From the NCBI GenBank assembly GCA_023313575.1, contig JAJTTP010000009.1, positions 744,001 through 808,000 of the forward strand: a stretch of 64,000 nt of DNA, in the 5' to 3' direction. Positions within the stretch are counted from its first letter, which is position 1. Each line of letters starts with the position of its first letter. Positions 10,585-22,801 of this stretch are shown in pieces. The stretch is from Eutypella sp. D-1 (lineage: Eukaryota; Ascomycota; Sordariomycetes; Xylariales; Diatrypaceae). The position numbers were made by a program, and so were the translations under genes. The notes beneath the pieces were generated by a model. That model was not told where the DNA came from, made no database searches, and saw nothing but the letters and a program-made list of their open reading frames with translations.

Positions 10585-13335
10585 ACACTTCTGGCTGTTG
10601 TCGGAGACGATTCGTTCGAGTGTGGACCGAGCCGAGCTGAATCGAGCCGTGTCGCGGAAGCCGTGGACGATAAATACTGAGAATTGGAAGCCGGCGTGAC
10701 GCGAAGCGTTATGTATGTCCGGGGAACTTCACGTTACCTCTCTTTTTTCTTCTTTTAAATGTATCTTTTAATGTATGTGAGTACGAGTACATGTGTAACA
10801 AAAGACGGAAATCCTACTTTCAGGCAGGATGAGAGGAGAGGCAAGAGGCCGCAATCGAATATTGAGGAGATAGGGATGGAGGAAGGGGGATGGATGCAGG
10901 AGATGAAGCTTCGTTATCAAAAAGAAGCAACAGGGCAGCAGTTAGCTACCCTATAATACTCTCTCCGCGCACCTCCATATCTTGTAGATCTACACTGATT
11001 CAAACTATCCTGACCTATTAACTATTGGGGTTTCCGGGGCAGGGAGCCGGGTGGGTTTTTATTTTTATTTTTTTTTTTTTTGGCTGATCGGCTTTTTGGG
11101 TATGGCGTGGAAAGGCGGAGACGGGGAACGAGCGGCCGCATGTGCCATTTTCAATGTGCCCCCCCCTACCCTACCAATTATTTTCGCTACCCAAAGGGTT
11201 TAAAAAAAAAAAGGGTACTACTACAAAAGTTCCTTGCAACCCACGTTCTCTAAACTCTAATCTGCCTGGGAACTTTTGACAGCAACGCACGTACATACGT
11301 ATTGGCATGCCTGCATGCATTCCTTTCCATATCAAATCGGATCATTTATCGGCTCGGCTCGGATCTGAACCGAAACCCACTTGACAAATGTTATCAATAG
11401 GATTGGTGATTATGTTTTATGATTCCTTCATTCCGTGTGTTTGTATCCGCTCATGGTTCCTTAGCTTGGTTTATTGAGTTCGCTCTGCAAGTTATCAAGA
11501 CATGAAATTCTCAATTTAGATGCTACATATATAATACCCACCAGATGGACAGAGAGATAGGCATGAAGGAAATTCGAGAAGCGAGATTATAGCTCTTTCT
11601 CCAAAGGGACAAAAGAATGAGAGAGCCCATGGCCATATCCCATATCCACCGCCGCCGCCCTAGGACGAGCACGCCACGTGCGTACACAGAAAGGCAAAAA
11701 GGCAAGGCAAGTAAGTACGACAGGCCGTCGGTTCCACTTCAGATAGAGATCCCTCCAACCCGCGGGCCTAGGTTCGTCCATCCATCCCATGAAGGGGTGG
11801 TGGGAAGCGAGATCGAGGTGTACGCTGGGATCTTTTGCACCTCCCTCGCTATATAGGTGGTCTTGGGTAGTAGAAAGTCGGGAGGTGATCCCGAAGACCG
11901 AACGGACACTGGCGGGCATCGAGTAGGCAAGCGAGAATAGCACACCCTTACCCTACCAGCGGCGTACCCCTTCCTCTCCCCCCCTTCCACTATCACCCCA
12001 TGAGCCTGTCAACCTGTCTGCCATGCCTTGCCCCCTATCAGGCATGTTCAAGTTGACCGCAGGAAATCCTGGAAGTACATCAACTTGACGGAAAGGCAGA
12101 ACCAAGCGGGATGTAATAGCCCGTCTTAGTTAAGACCTCTAGCGTCGCGCTGAGGCCGAGTGCCGAGTGATTAACAGCTTGCCGCGTCGCTGGGAGATGG
12201 CATCCACGTCCGGCGGTAATTCCTCGAAGTGATATAAGTGGGAGAATGCGCCAACAATCCCAAGGTCCTCTCGTAAAGCTCGGGTGGACCGTAGAAAGTA
12301 AGTGATCCCATCTACGAGGCTGTCCTGCTCTGGTAGACCAGCCCAGAGAACCTTTGCTAGATTCGTTGCAACAGACCTGCTTGGTACTGTTTAAGATTAT
12401 CACCTCTTAAGATTCGAACATCAGAACGACAGTAGGTGGGAGTGATATTGGTGCCATAGACTGGCCTTCTAGGAAACATTTACTCGCTCACCCACGCCCC
12501 GGGCGCATGCTGTGGCGAGTGCTGGTGACCAACCAACGACAACAGGTATTCGTCGATGTACTTAGGTAGTGCAACCACTTCTGTGACTGTGAATCTTGTG
12601 CTCCTATCGAGGTGCACCGAACGAGCCTCGCTTTTACACCTGCTCGACCAACAGAAAGCAGGCCTATGGCTGATCCTCGTCTGCGCCATGCAGCACGACG
12701 ATGCATGTACACTTACTTCCCATCGGACCAATCCCCAGGATTTGCTATATGGACAGTCGTTACAAATGCACATCTGCATGGGCTCTGCCTCCTGAGCCAC
12801 CTGCCCTACGCTTAACATACACTCGGTCGTCACAGGCGCGCTGGTTTATTGCGATTTTGACTCAACGCCCGCGAGGCAACTCAGCCTATACGATATACAG
12901 TTCACCTTCATCAGCGCTGGCCGCCTTGTTCGAATCTCACTATGGCTATTAGTACGACACCTGAGTATTACCAACCCTGGCCTCACGATTGAAATCGTAT
13001 TGATGAGTTGAGGAATACCTTAATATGAAGCGGCCAAAAGCCTCTGTCGTGCAATCACATCATCGCGTAGCTCTGGACGTATAGGGTTGCGTTCAGTGTA
13101 TGCCGGTCTCAAACTATTAATACTTATGCATTTTTTACAGTGCTATAAATATCGGGGTGGTACAAACACAAGACCTACAAGAACAAGGCTGCGCAGAGTC
13201 CTAGCCTAGGACTTATAAATCAGCCCTCAGTCGCCAAATCTTGTTAACAATTCCCCGTCCAGCATTAGCCCCCTCCGAAGAAATTGACAAGAAGCCGAGA
13301 CCAAAGTAATACCAGAACCTCCGTATTGGTATAAG
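10585..13335. other. Intergenic spacer with one unidentified open frame
   Basis: About 2.75 kb. It contains a T-run at 11060-11083, A-run near 11202-11211 and pyrimidine runs. On the minus strand 12390-12139 stays open for 83 codons without a start codon and looks protein-like (see findings). Nothing else is recognisable. Confidence 0.5.
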
Positions 13336-15198
13336 ATGGACCATAACCGCTATGAAGCATTTCATATGGCGGATTCACTTAGACCAGATGCCATATCCAA
13401 CAGTGGGGAGCGCCAAAGCCTCGCCAGCCACGATGACAGTCCGGGAAAACCGAGCCCACGCAAGTACAAGCATACAAACAGGAGGCCCTGGCATTGGATA
13501 CTTCGTACCGGCTGGACATTTGAAGTCTGCAGTTCAATCTTCAGCCTCTCTTGCACAGTAGCGATCATGATTGTCCTGGCGAATATCGATGGACAACTTC
13601 TCTCGTCATGGGCTATTCCTATATCACCAAACGCTGTATTATCCGTGCTATCCACCGCTTCGAGGGCATCCTTGGTTCTTCCAGTGACCGAGAGTATCAG
13701 TCAGCTGAAGTGGCTCCACCTCGCTGGGAGGCCGGAAAGGTAAGCATGGCCCGCCCATCTCATGTAGTAGGGGGTTGGTGTCTAACTAGTATTATAGCAA
13801 CTTACTCGATATCCAGACGTTTGATAAAGCCAGTCGAGGTCCATTGGGCGCGTCCCAGTTTCTCTGGTCGATCCAGAGTGCTCATTTCGTTTCATACATT
13901 GGATGCATAATCACAATAGTCGCTTTGGCCTTCGAATCGTTTTACCAACAGCTTTTATCATTTGAACAGCTTGATACACAACAGTCAGGGCTACAATCTT
14001 CTGTCTTACGGTCCCATGTGTACGATCTAAATGATAAAGGTACAACTGGGGGGGTTTCCCTGAGCATTCGTATGTGATAATCCCCTTTCTGCAGGGTGGT
14101 TCTCTAAGCTAACACGAGAACCTATTAGTATACCCCCGAGACACTGAACTGGACGCTGCTGCTATTAATGGACTATTTGGGCAGGTTCGAGCCCCTCCAT
14201 TCTCCTGTCCCGGGAGTAAATGTGATTTCCCTCCATTTACCTCGCTAGGTGTGTGTAGTGATTGCCAGAACGTATCGAAGCAAGTGAAAGCCAGCTATAT
14301 GAACGATACGACCGGAGCATCAGCTGAAGATTACCCGATCTGGATATTCGATTTTCCAGGAGACCTTTCCGTGACAGCAGGCTCAGTCTTCAATGCACAT
14401 ACTGGATTTTCCCACACCCTGGCGAATAGTACGACCAGAGAAGAATACACATACAGTGCCGAGAGGTTTTTATCGGCAGCAATTGTAAAGTTCCCTGACT
14501 TGGGACTATCAGATGGACCGAAAACGAACGAGTGGATCAATCATTTCGAAGCCTCCACATGTTCGATTGATCTATGTGGACACTCGTACGTAAACTGGAC
14601 AATGGCCAACGGAACTTTGAATCACGGCATAAAACAAAGGTTAAAACTCAATATAAGACAGGAAGAATTGTTTAAATGGGGACTTTCACCACCTTCGGAC
14701 GGGGAATTCCTGGAGACAGATACCTTCACCATTAACTATTTCGATGTCATCAATATCGGCAATGTACTAATAGATGTGCTTGACCTTAGTCCTGCAGGCA
14801 ATATCAGGCCCCAAGATGGCTACGTAGCGGCATTCTATGAAAGCCCCGATATTGCCGCCACGGTCGATAATATCACGACGAGTATGTCCTACAGACTGCT
14901 GTCGGCCCCGAATGCAACAGCAGTACACGGAAACGTCTATGCCCTACAAACATATGTCTCTGTGAGATGGGCGTGGATAACACTACCAGTGGTCGTCGAG
15001 CTGGCTGCGTGTGGATTACTTGCGGCTGTAATCATCATGACGCGCCGAGCCAGACACTTGGTCTGGAAGTCTTCGCTGACGCCTCTCTTGCTCACAGACG
15101 ATTCATACCCGTCTTTACACCCAGCAGAATATCCCCCCTGGACCATTACACAAAGTAGAGAGAGGAAGAACGTCATTATCAATCATGTTACGAAGTGA
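13336..15198 (+). CDS. DUF3176 family membrane protein
   Basis: Three exons: 13336-13739, 13798-14069, 14129-15198; 581 aa. Both introns are 58-59 nt with clear branch sites (TCTAACTAG, GCTAACA). The family pattern (PF11374) is recognisable: WTFEVCSSIFSLSCTVAIMIVL (TM1), DGQLLSSWAIPISPNAVLS, ISQLKWLHL, then across the first splice LLDIQTFDKASRGPLGA, and after a second TM (FVSYIGCIITIVALAFESF) the Cys-containing extracellular stretch APPFSCPGSKCDFPPF and LGVCSDCQNVS. A last TM near the C-terminus (ITLPVVVELAACGLLAAVIIM) is followed by the typical W+SSLTPLLL tail. Several N-x-S/T sites lie between TM2 and TM3. The function of the family is unknown; genes of this type are often expanded in filamentous fungi. 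Confidence 0.88.
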
Positions 15199-15774
15199 AA
15201 GGATATAGACGCGGCTCAAAAAGTAAGAAAGAATGACGAAAGCAAAATCGTGATCGCCGGCATTACTTAGGACGAAGCTGGAACCGAGGATCTTGGTAAA
15301 GAAGATGAAGCAAAGGAGCAAGCGACCAATCTTTGTTAGGATCGCGTGGGGTTGAAATGGTCCACTCAAGCTTGAAGGCTCTATTTTGTACACTCATTAG
15401 CAAAAGGATCATGGCATCAGGGAAGATCTAAAGGAGGGGGAGTGTGGTTAATAGGCAGATAATAATGATTTTAAGAATGGGATTGAATGTTGTCTGTGGC
15501 AGTGCCAAATCTAAGCCCATCACCTAGTCATCATCTGTTAAATAGCCAGGTGCTTGTCGTACCGTAATATCATACGAAAATCACGGGACGTTGAGCGATG
15601 TGCTGTTATGTACCATTCCGATACTCCGTTCGAGAGACCTCTTGCTTAACAAGAAAGATTTTCCACCCCGCTATGCCAGAAGAACACCAAAAAGAAAGAG
15701 AAAAGAAGAACTAGCCTTATCAACCAAGCAGACACATAGAATTCTTCAGCACGAAAAAAAAAGGAACTTTGCTA
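15199..15774. other. Convergent 3' spacer, no gene seen
   Basis: About 575 bp between two converging stops, A/G-rich, with a purine run at 15684-15705 and an A-run near 15752. No supported coding or RNA gene. Confidence 0.6.
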
Positions 15775-16675
15775 CTAATCAAGCCCAGGGGCACCTTGTA
15801 GAATTTTGAGATGGCGTATAGCAGCCTCAGCAGCCTCCATACCACCATCGTAATACACGGCGGCGATGACGGCCTCGACGGTGGCGGTCTTGGTCTTGAC
15901 CCCCAGCATGGCCTTCTGCGATGGATTGTTCTGGATACACGGCGTCAGCCCGGACGCGTCGCAGACGTCGTGCAGGTGCTGGTTGCCCGCCAACGTGTCG
16001 ATGCGGTACGTGATCTGCTCTATATAAAAAAAGGACAGGTGCGGCCAGAGGAATGTCCGACCGTTACGGGTTATCAGTATAATCTAAGGCAAGTTCCGGG
16101 TCTCTGATTATTTGATAAAATGCATTGGGGCTACTTGGGGTATATAATTATATGGCAGGTAGGTAGGTAGGTAGGTAGGTAGGTAATGAGTAGTCATCCA
16201 AGAAGCGGAAGAGGAAAGAGAAGAAAGAGGTCTAGGTAGCTAACCACCCAGGCCCCAGGATCCGCACAAACTTACCGGTCCGCTCACCAAGCTCACGACC
16301 CAGCAGCGCAAGCCGAAAGGACAAAAGCCGATCGCCGACCAGGGCCAACTGCTTATTACCGCCCGGCACGAACGGTGGACCGAGGCCGGAGCCCGCGGCC
16401 TGCAGCGCTTCCTGCAGCAGCTCCAGCTTCCGGAACCGGTACCCGATCGCCGTCTGCGCCGCTTCTAGCTTCGCGGTGGCTGTTGCTGCTGCTGTTGCTG
16501 TCTCGAGGATTTTGGTGTCCTCGCTTGGCGGTTTGGCGTCACTGTTGCTGTCGCTGTTGCTGTCGCCGCTGCTACTGTTGCTATAGCATCGGAGGCGGTG
16601 GTGGTGGTGGGGCCTCAAGGCGCTCGCCGCCGCCGCCGCCGTGGGCCGGAAGGGGAGGAATTTCCGCGCAATCAT
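15775..16675 (-). CDS. RNase III-fold protein, probable mitochondrial mL57-like subunit
   Basis: Two exons (minus strand order): 16675-16276 and 16019-15775; 214 aa. The donor is GTAAGT at 16275 and the acceptor ATATAG at 16020; the 256-nt intron carries an (AGGT)7 microsatellite. The N-terminus is Arg/Ala/Ser-rich and without acidic residues for about 35 aa, as in mitochondrial presequences. The RNase III fold is recognisable from IGYRF.KLELLQEAL, then ALVGDRLLSFRLALLGRE, and at the C-terminus KTATVEAVIAAVYYDGGMEAA. Compared with the catalytic signature, the ERLEFLGD block reads NKQLALVGD and the usual Asp before EA.IGA is Thr, so metal coordination is incomplete. This fits the non-catalytic mitoribosomal large-subunit protein mL57 (yeast MRPL15), but an uncharacterised RNase III-like protein is possible. 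Confidence 0.72.
16157..16184. repeat. (AGGT)7 microsatellite in intron
   Basis: Seven perfect AGGT units on the plus strand, lying inside the single intron of the RNase III-fold gene. The same tetranucleotide is over-represented in spacers throughout the window. Confidence 0.9.
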
Positions 16676-17712
16676 TTAGAGCCGCGCTGGTATTTTTGGT
16701 TTTTGAGCCCAGTAAGTATAGTACCGTAAGTATGTATGTATGTATGGCAGGTCTAAGGAAAAATTCCGAACACCCCCCAGAGTGTTTGCACAGACACCGA
16801 TTGCAGGCCAGCTTTTTCGGATTTTTTTTAGGGGAAGATTGTTGCGAATCCAGTTGTAGCAACAGATACCTAATTGAGCCTCACTTATTTAGTGGGGGGG
16901 GGGTACTCTTTGATAGGGAGGTTTCGGACTTAAGTAGATCAAGGGAAACCTTAGGTCCGAAAGACGTTTAGATACCGTATGTAAGTGGGAGCACGCCCTA
17001 TACCTAGTGATTCCTCCTTTTTCTAAGGCAATTTACATTTCCTCACTATACAACTAACTGTATGTATCTACCCATGGGTAGTGCTTAAGCTCGTTGATCC
17101 TTCCCAGCGTTCTCACTCTGCGGTATAACAACCACTCATCCGCCACTTACCGCGCCGCAATCCGTTAACGGGGGAAGGAGAGGAGGAAACAGTCTCAAGC
17201 AAGCAAGCAAGCGAGATGAACATGTAGCGCAATGCAATTATATATTTCCACCCGGCCCGGATTCCTATGCTACCTACCTATGCACAATGAATGGAAAAAC
17301 CCCCTGCATTCATTCGACCTTACAAGTGCCCCCCCCTTCCCCCCCACCCCCATAACCAACACTTATCGCACCTTAAGCCGGAGTGGCGCGTCGTTTAACT
17401 GGCTGGCTGGCTGGGTAGCGGGTAAATACCAACACGTATAGAGAGCGCGTAGGCGCGCAGGCGAGTAGAGAGAGAGAAAGAGAGAGAGAGAGAGAGGCCC
17501 CGTCTGGTGGGGGGGAGCAAACTATACCGAAAACTACATCGACCGAACGGAAACCTCCTTTCCTTCCTTCCCTTTCTTCCATTGGCTTAACTGAACGAGC
17601 CCGAGCCAAATTCCCTAAAACCAAGAGCCGCAGCTTCGCCCATACGTACACATACAAACCCCCACCACCACCACCACCACCATGGTTATCGTCATAGATG
17701 ACACACTCTCGC
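16676..17712. other. Spacer with microsatellites, no gene seen
   Basis: About 1 kb between a minus-strand start and a minus-strand stop. It holds (TATG)n at 16726-16744, a G9 run near 16893, an AG-rich tract at 17465-17496 and (CCA)n at 17658-17681. The last lies just downstream of the Hse1 stop and is probably in its 3' UTR. Confidence 0.6.
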
Positions 17713-20166
17713 TTAATAAGCGCTCTGTCTGTAGAAGTCCTGCGGGGCGCTGGGTTCATGGGGCCCGGCAGCGGGGGCGCCGCCGGGCGGAACGTACGCC
17801 TTGTACTGGGGCTGGGACGGCTGGGGAACCGTCGGGGCGGCAGCGTGCTGGCTCGGAAGGGTCTGCCTGGAATCGTAGGCGGGGCCGCTGGGCTGCAGGG
17901 GGGGCGGGGGCGTGACGGCGTACGAGTCCTGGGGTACAGGCGGCGCCGATCCCGTGGGCGCCGGAGGTCCGTCGTACGAGACGCTGTCCTGGTGCTGCTG
18001 CGCTGGGCGCGGCGTGTACGCGGTGTATTGTGGCTGCTGGTGGGCCACGGGGCCGGCAGGGGGCGCCGACGGTCCCAGGTCGGGGGCGTATTCGTCCTGG
18101 GAGTACACGGACGCCGAGTAGGGGTCCGCATGGGGAGCGCCGGCGGCGGCTGCGTTAGGCGCAACCACCGGGGAGTCGAAGTTGGAAGTGGCCAGCTCCT
18201 GAGGGTTGCCGTAGGTGCTCTGGGGCTGAGGGCCGCTCTGCGCGGTGGGTGGGTTGTAGGCTGTGTATGATTGAGGCGGCGGTGAGGTCGTCTGGAGTGT
18301 CGTGGGCTGTTTCCCTGCTGCGCCTATGCGTGGAGGTTGATCTGTTCTAGGGGGGAACTGCTGCTGATGCTGTTGCTGCTGCTGCTGTTGTTGTGGCTGT
18401 TGCGGTTGCTGATGTTGTGGGCCTGGAGGCAGTGGCCCCTGACCGGGGATTTCGGTGCCTTGCAGATAGAAGGGAGCCGGCGCGGGGGTGGGCCGTTGGA
18501 AATTAGGAGGTGGTGACGTAGCCTGATATTGGTTCTGCTCTAGATATGCGTGAGCTCGTTTTTTCACTTACATGAATGCAGTTGGCGTACCTTGAGGGGC
18601 AGGCCCCTGAGGCGCTGGGGTGTAATATCTCTGAGGCTCCTGTTGTACCGGAGGCAGGCCTTGGGGCGCGTAGCCGGGGGCCTGACCGCCGGGGACGCCG
18701 TAACCCTGAGGTATCGGAGGTCTCGGGGCGTATTGATGGTAGTTGGGCTGTGGCGGGTGAGACATGGATGACTCTAGGAGGGCCTCGTAATCTCTCCTGG
18801 CCTTGATGAATTTCTCGTTCAACTGCGTGAAGTCATCCTTCTTTTGGGAGTACTTCTCGATCAGCTTGATGAGCTTCGGCCTGATAGCTAGAGTTTGGTG
18901 GTAAAGTTTCTATTTAGAAAAAAAAAAGAAAGGTCAGCGTCAGCACAAGTGATATATCCAACGATTTTTATTATCAAAGCGACAGATGAATGTCCGTACC
19001 GAGATCTCCTCGTTGTCTTCTTCCCGGGGTGCGGTGTTGGAGGTGCTCAACAGGGTGAGCAGCTTCTCGACATTCTTGATCTCGGCGAACACCTCGGCCT
19101 CCATCTGGGCTTCGCGCTGCAACTCGTCGGGGGTCGGGTCGGTGAGCTTCTCGACGTAATTCAGGGGGAAAATGCCTGTCTTGCCCTTGAGGGAGCCCCG
19201 CCACCAGTCCTTGTAGACAGATTCGAGGACGGCAATGACGTCGCCCCTCTTAAACTCTAACTCGCCCGGCTCACTGGGGACGAAATCGTACAGGGCGCGA
19301 ACCCGCGACACGGTGGCGGCGGTGGTGCCGGTCGGGTGGGATGGTATGGGGGCTGGCTGAGCAGCAGCAGCACCAGACGGACCAGCGGCACTCGAACCAC
19401 CGGCAGCAGATGATGAAGGGCCGGGAGCAGCATCGGCAGTCTTTTTCTTCCTCTCTTCCTCCTGTAGTGATAGCTTCAAGGCAATCTGTAACTCATCCTC
19501 CTCCTTTTGGCGATCGACATCGGTAAGGCTGTTCTTCTGCGGGGCGGAAGGTGGTTGAAGGGTGGGATTGGTTTGCTTCAAGCGGTAGTAAGCATCGTAC
19601 ATGATACCCAAATCGGCATCGCGACTGAACATGTCGGACCATTCCTTCATCCTCTCTAGTATCTTGGCCTTGACCTGCTGGTGGGTGTTTCGGTCATTTG
19701 CGAGCTTAAGTAGGGCATCGGTGAAGGCGCGACTAGCGAGTTCGCGATGGACAGTCTTGCCGCAGTTCTGGGAGAGCGCATTGGCGAGCTTTTAAAGGGA
19801 CCGGGTGGGTTAGCTAGCTCTTCGTATAATACTAAGTAAAGAAAGATAGAGAAGGTAAATAAAGTAAAGAGTAAATAAAACGGACCTCGAGGGTATATAG
19901 CTGAACGTTGGCATTGCGATGAGCCAAACGCTTAATGAGGCTCTGGACGGCTTGGTTGGGACCGTTAGGATCGCCAGAGACCTTGTCGCACACTTCGATT
20001 ATGGCTCCCCAATCCTCGGATGTGAGGTTCTCGTCGGTTGCTTTGGCTATATAATTTTATTTCCAGTGAGTATGCCCTCATGTCGGGTAGGCCCTTTTTT
20101 TATATACACAGATGACGTACCAATGGGCGCATCGAATGCGTTCGGAGCTGCCGCCCCTCGAAACAT
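17713..20166 (-). CDS. HSE1: ESCRT-0 subunit Hse1 (STAM homologue)
   Basis: Five exons (minus order): 20166-20121, 20046-19886, 19788-19000, 18909-18591, 18539-17713; 713 aa. Hse1 pairs with Vps27 on endosomes to sort ubiquitinated cargo. The start MFRGAAAPNAFDAPI leads into a VHS domain (about 10-140: ATDENLTSEDWG, QSLIKRLAHRN, LANALSQNCG, NDRNTHQQVK), a UIM (EEDELQIALKLSL, about 165-182), an SH3 domain (ALYDFVPSEPGELEFKRGD...DWWRG, about 231-288), a coiled GAT region (HQTLAIRPKLIKLIEKYS) and a long Pro/Gln-rich tail with a Q run. The penultimate intron is only 51 nt (18540-18590, GTACGC..CTAG); the stronger-looking GTAAGT donor at 18571 would put the tail out of frame. The conserved tail motif NPQELATS.FDSP confirms the last exon. 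Confidence 0.95.
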
Positions 20167-20611
20167 GCTGGGCTATATTAGTGATATAGTGATATACTGT
20201 TGTGTTATATTTTGTAGCAGCCGTTTTGTTAATGGTTTAAAGGTCGTTATTGGCAGTTAACTTCCAAGGTTGGGTTGAGTTTATAAGAGTTTATTATAAG
20301 AGTTGTAGAGTGGAAGAGTTAGAAGAAGATGTTGGAATAATCACCGGAAGCCTTGGGGTCATTTAGTTAGGTACCTACCTACCTTCAGGTCTATCTACGC
20401 CTGAGCATAGGGTACCTACAAGTTATGTAGGCTTAAGCAGGCTAGGTACATAAGTACTCTTATTATGTGCTACTACTGAAGGCGGAAAAAAGGATCCCAT
20501 GATGCTAGCCTGCAGTTGCAGGTGGCAGCCTAGCGTTCGCCCCACCCCCCTGTCCCTGTCTAAATGGTTCTAGTGTTCTCTGCCGACCTCCAAAATAGCA
20601 TGCATGCTCTG

Positions 20612-20829
20612 TACACTCGAACCCCTGTTTTATTGTATGTGGATCTTGTAACTCTTGTCATAAGTGACATCGTTCAAAATGTTATCTACTAAAGGATATC
20701 GCGTTTGCGCGTATATTTATAGGTATAACCTGATTTTGTTTAAGTCTATAGGTAGCCGTTATACGTAGCGAAGTAGTAGATTTATCGAATGACCTGCTCC
20801 ACATACAATAAAACAGGGGTTTGAGTGTA
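20612..20829. mobile_element. MITE-like element with 32-bp terminal inverted repeats
   Basis: The left arm 20612-20643 and the right arm 20798-20829 are inverted copies over 32 bp with one mismatch (CGA against CAA). Each outer end starts with TA, the target duplication used by Tc1/mariner elements. The 218-bp span has no open frame of note. Size, inverted ends and lack of coding fit a MITE; the autonomous parent is not in the window. The single CG to CA difference is what RIP or cytosine deamination would give. Confidence 0.6.
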
Positions 20830-22220
20830 GACTCGAATGGTAATGGTGAATGACGACAGTCCCATTACAATGAACATGTACGCGTATATAAAAAAGGACG
20901 GGAACCTTTGGAACCTATCTTGCTTATCTGCCTATCTACCACGTATATGCATACATATACACATATGTATATACCCCGTTCATATCTCCGGCAGGTCATG
21001 ATGATGATGGCTACAATAACCCAGCTAGATGCCCATCCACCTATCTGCTGCCTGTCTGCATAGCAAGGACATTCATTATCAACTACCAGATATAAGGCCA
21101 AGCCTCCGTGGCTGAAGGCTTCCCTATCACCATTACATTATGTAACAAGACAGAGACTAGTTAGCATACTTAGTTCGGTATACAATAAGACATAAACCGA
21201 AGGCGTAGCAGTTGGAATACGCAAGCAAGCAACGAAACTCCGCCACCCGTAACGTAATAGTAAATACCTTTACTGCCTAGTAGGTAGTAAACCGATTTCC
21301 TCGCGCTTGGTTTATAGATTAGATATTTAGGTAGGTAGTATTCGTTATCTAGGCCGTAGCAAAGGCATTGAAAAAAAGCTGATGTTATAAGTATCCTGAC
21401 AGTTAAAGCCCTCTCACAAAAAGATGGACGAAGATAGAAGCCCGCCCCTCAAAACTAAAGACGTAGAAACGCTTTAGGGAAAAAGGTCTTATACGAGGTA
21501 ACACATAGATATACAACTACCGCATGATGTTTAATAAGCAGCAGTTTCTTTTCTTCCTTTCTTCCTTTTTTTTAAAAAAAAATTTGAAAAAATAAAACAA
21601 AAAATAAAAAAAATCTTCCTTCGTATTTTTTCACGATGGTAAGCGCCTATGTAAAGTCCCCCCAGACTCCTCCTATATTCACACAATATATAGGTAATAG
21701 GTAGGTAGGAGCAAGCTTGCCCATCGTCGTCCATGTGTATATACAGTACCTGAGTAGGGAGAAGTGGCTTTCGATTGATATATATAGGTAGGTAGGTAGG
21801 TAGTAAGTGGATGAACCAAGAAGAGGACCCCTATAAACAACCATGCCATGCCATGCCATGCTATGCATCACCTCATCTCCTCTCCTCTCATCTCAGTCAC
21901 CCCGTCCCCCCCTCCGGCTCTTCTCTCTTCTCTTCTTGAACAAGCAGGGCGCTCTCATCCGTGTATATTCCTCCCTCCCTTTCCCAAATCCAAAATCGGG
22001 AAACAGAAAGAGAAATATGTATATGTATGCATATATATATCGATAGTCAACCGCAAACCATAAAACACACACACACACGCGCGCACACATGCTCAACGCA
22101 CACGGGAAATATAACCACGCGAAAGTCTGGATGGCCCGGGCCGGGCATGGCATAAGGGGGCGGAAGAGAAGCCCAAGAACCGAGATGATGGATGCTTTGA
22201 TCACAAACCCCCTCCCTGCC

Positions 22221-22262
22221 CCTTCCTTCCCCCTTCCTTCCCCCTTCCTTCCCCCTTTCCTT
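22221..22262. repeat. Pyrimidine tandem repeat, 11-bp unit
   Basis: About three and a half units of CCCCCTTCCTT form a pure pyrimidine tract on the plus strand, downstream of the Atg13 stop. Likely a slippage product. Confidence 0.7.
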
Positions 22263-22801
22263 TCATAACCAAAACCTTAAAAACACCAAAAAAGCCTGCC
22301 AGTCTTTCGTGCATGAATCCCTACAGAAAACCTTCACCGGTGCGAAGATGAGATGGGGGGGGGGGGGGCACCCGCAAAAAAGAAAGGAAAGGAAACACCC
22401 CCACAGAAAAAAAAAAGGCGCTGCTGCAATAATAAGATAGAGATTTGTATCCGCGGATGACTGTTTTTTTCTTCTTCTTTTCTTTCCAAACCAACACTCT
22501 GGCTTTCTGGCAAAAGTTCATATATGTACATCGCTTGCTTCGCACCATCATCATCTGCCCGAGTTCCACACAATCGGCATAGTTTTTTTCTTTCGCACTA
22601 CCATAACCCCCCCCCCCCCTTGAAGGAAGGAAAGGGGGCCTCCACCAACTCGTCGTACCGTCGCGGTACCTATCGAAATAGATTGTTCGAGTAGTAGTAG
22701 GGCGGCTAGCGGTTAACGTCAGGGCCATGCCAGCCGGAAGGGTAAATCATGACATTGGGATCCATCATCTCAGGGGCCAGAAAGCACACCGGATCGGAGA
22801 A

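Larger units (their letters stand above)
20167..22801. other. Spacer with MITE-like element and simple repeats
   Basis: About 2.6 kb upstream of Hse1 and downstream of Atg13. Apart from the inverted-repeat element at 20612-20829 it holds an A/T-rich patch at 21560-21620, (CCATG)n at 21841-21860, (CA)n at 22064-22078, an 11-bp CCCCCTTCCTT tandem at about 22219-22262, and G and C homopolymers near 22354 and 22607. No gene seen. Confidence 0.6.

Noticed and set aside
18540..18571. Strong GTAAGT donor at 18571 in Hse1
   Set aside because: Using it leaves no acceptor that keeps the conserved tail frame; the GTACGC donor at 18590 does.
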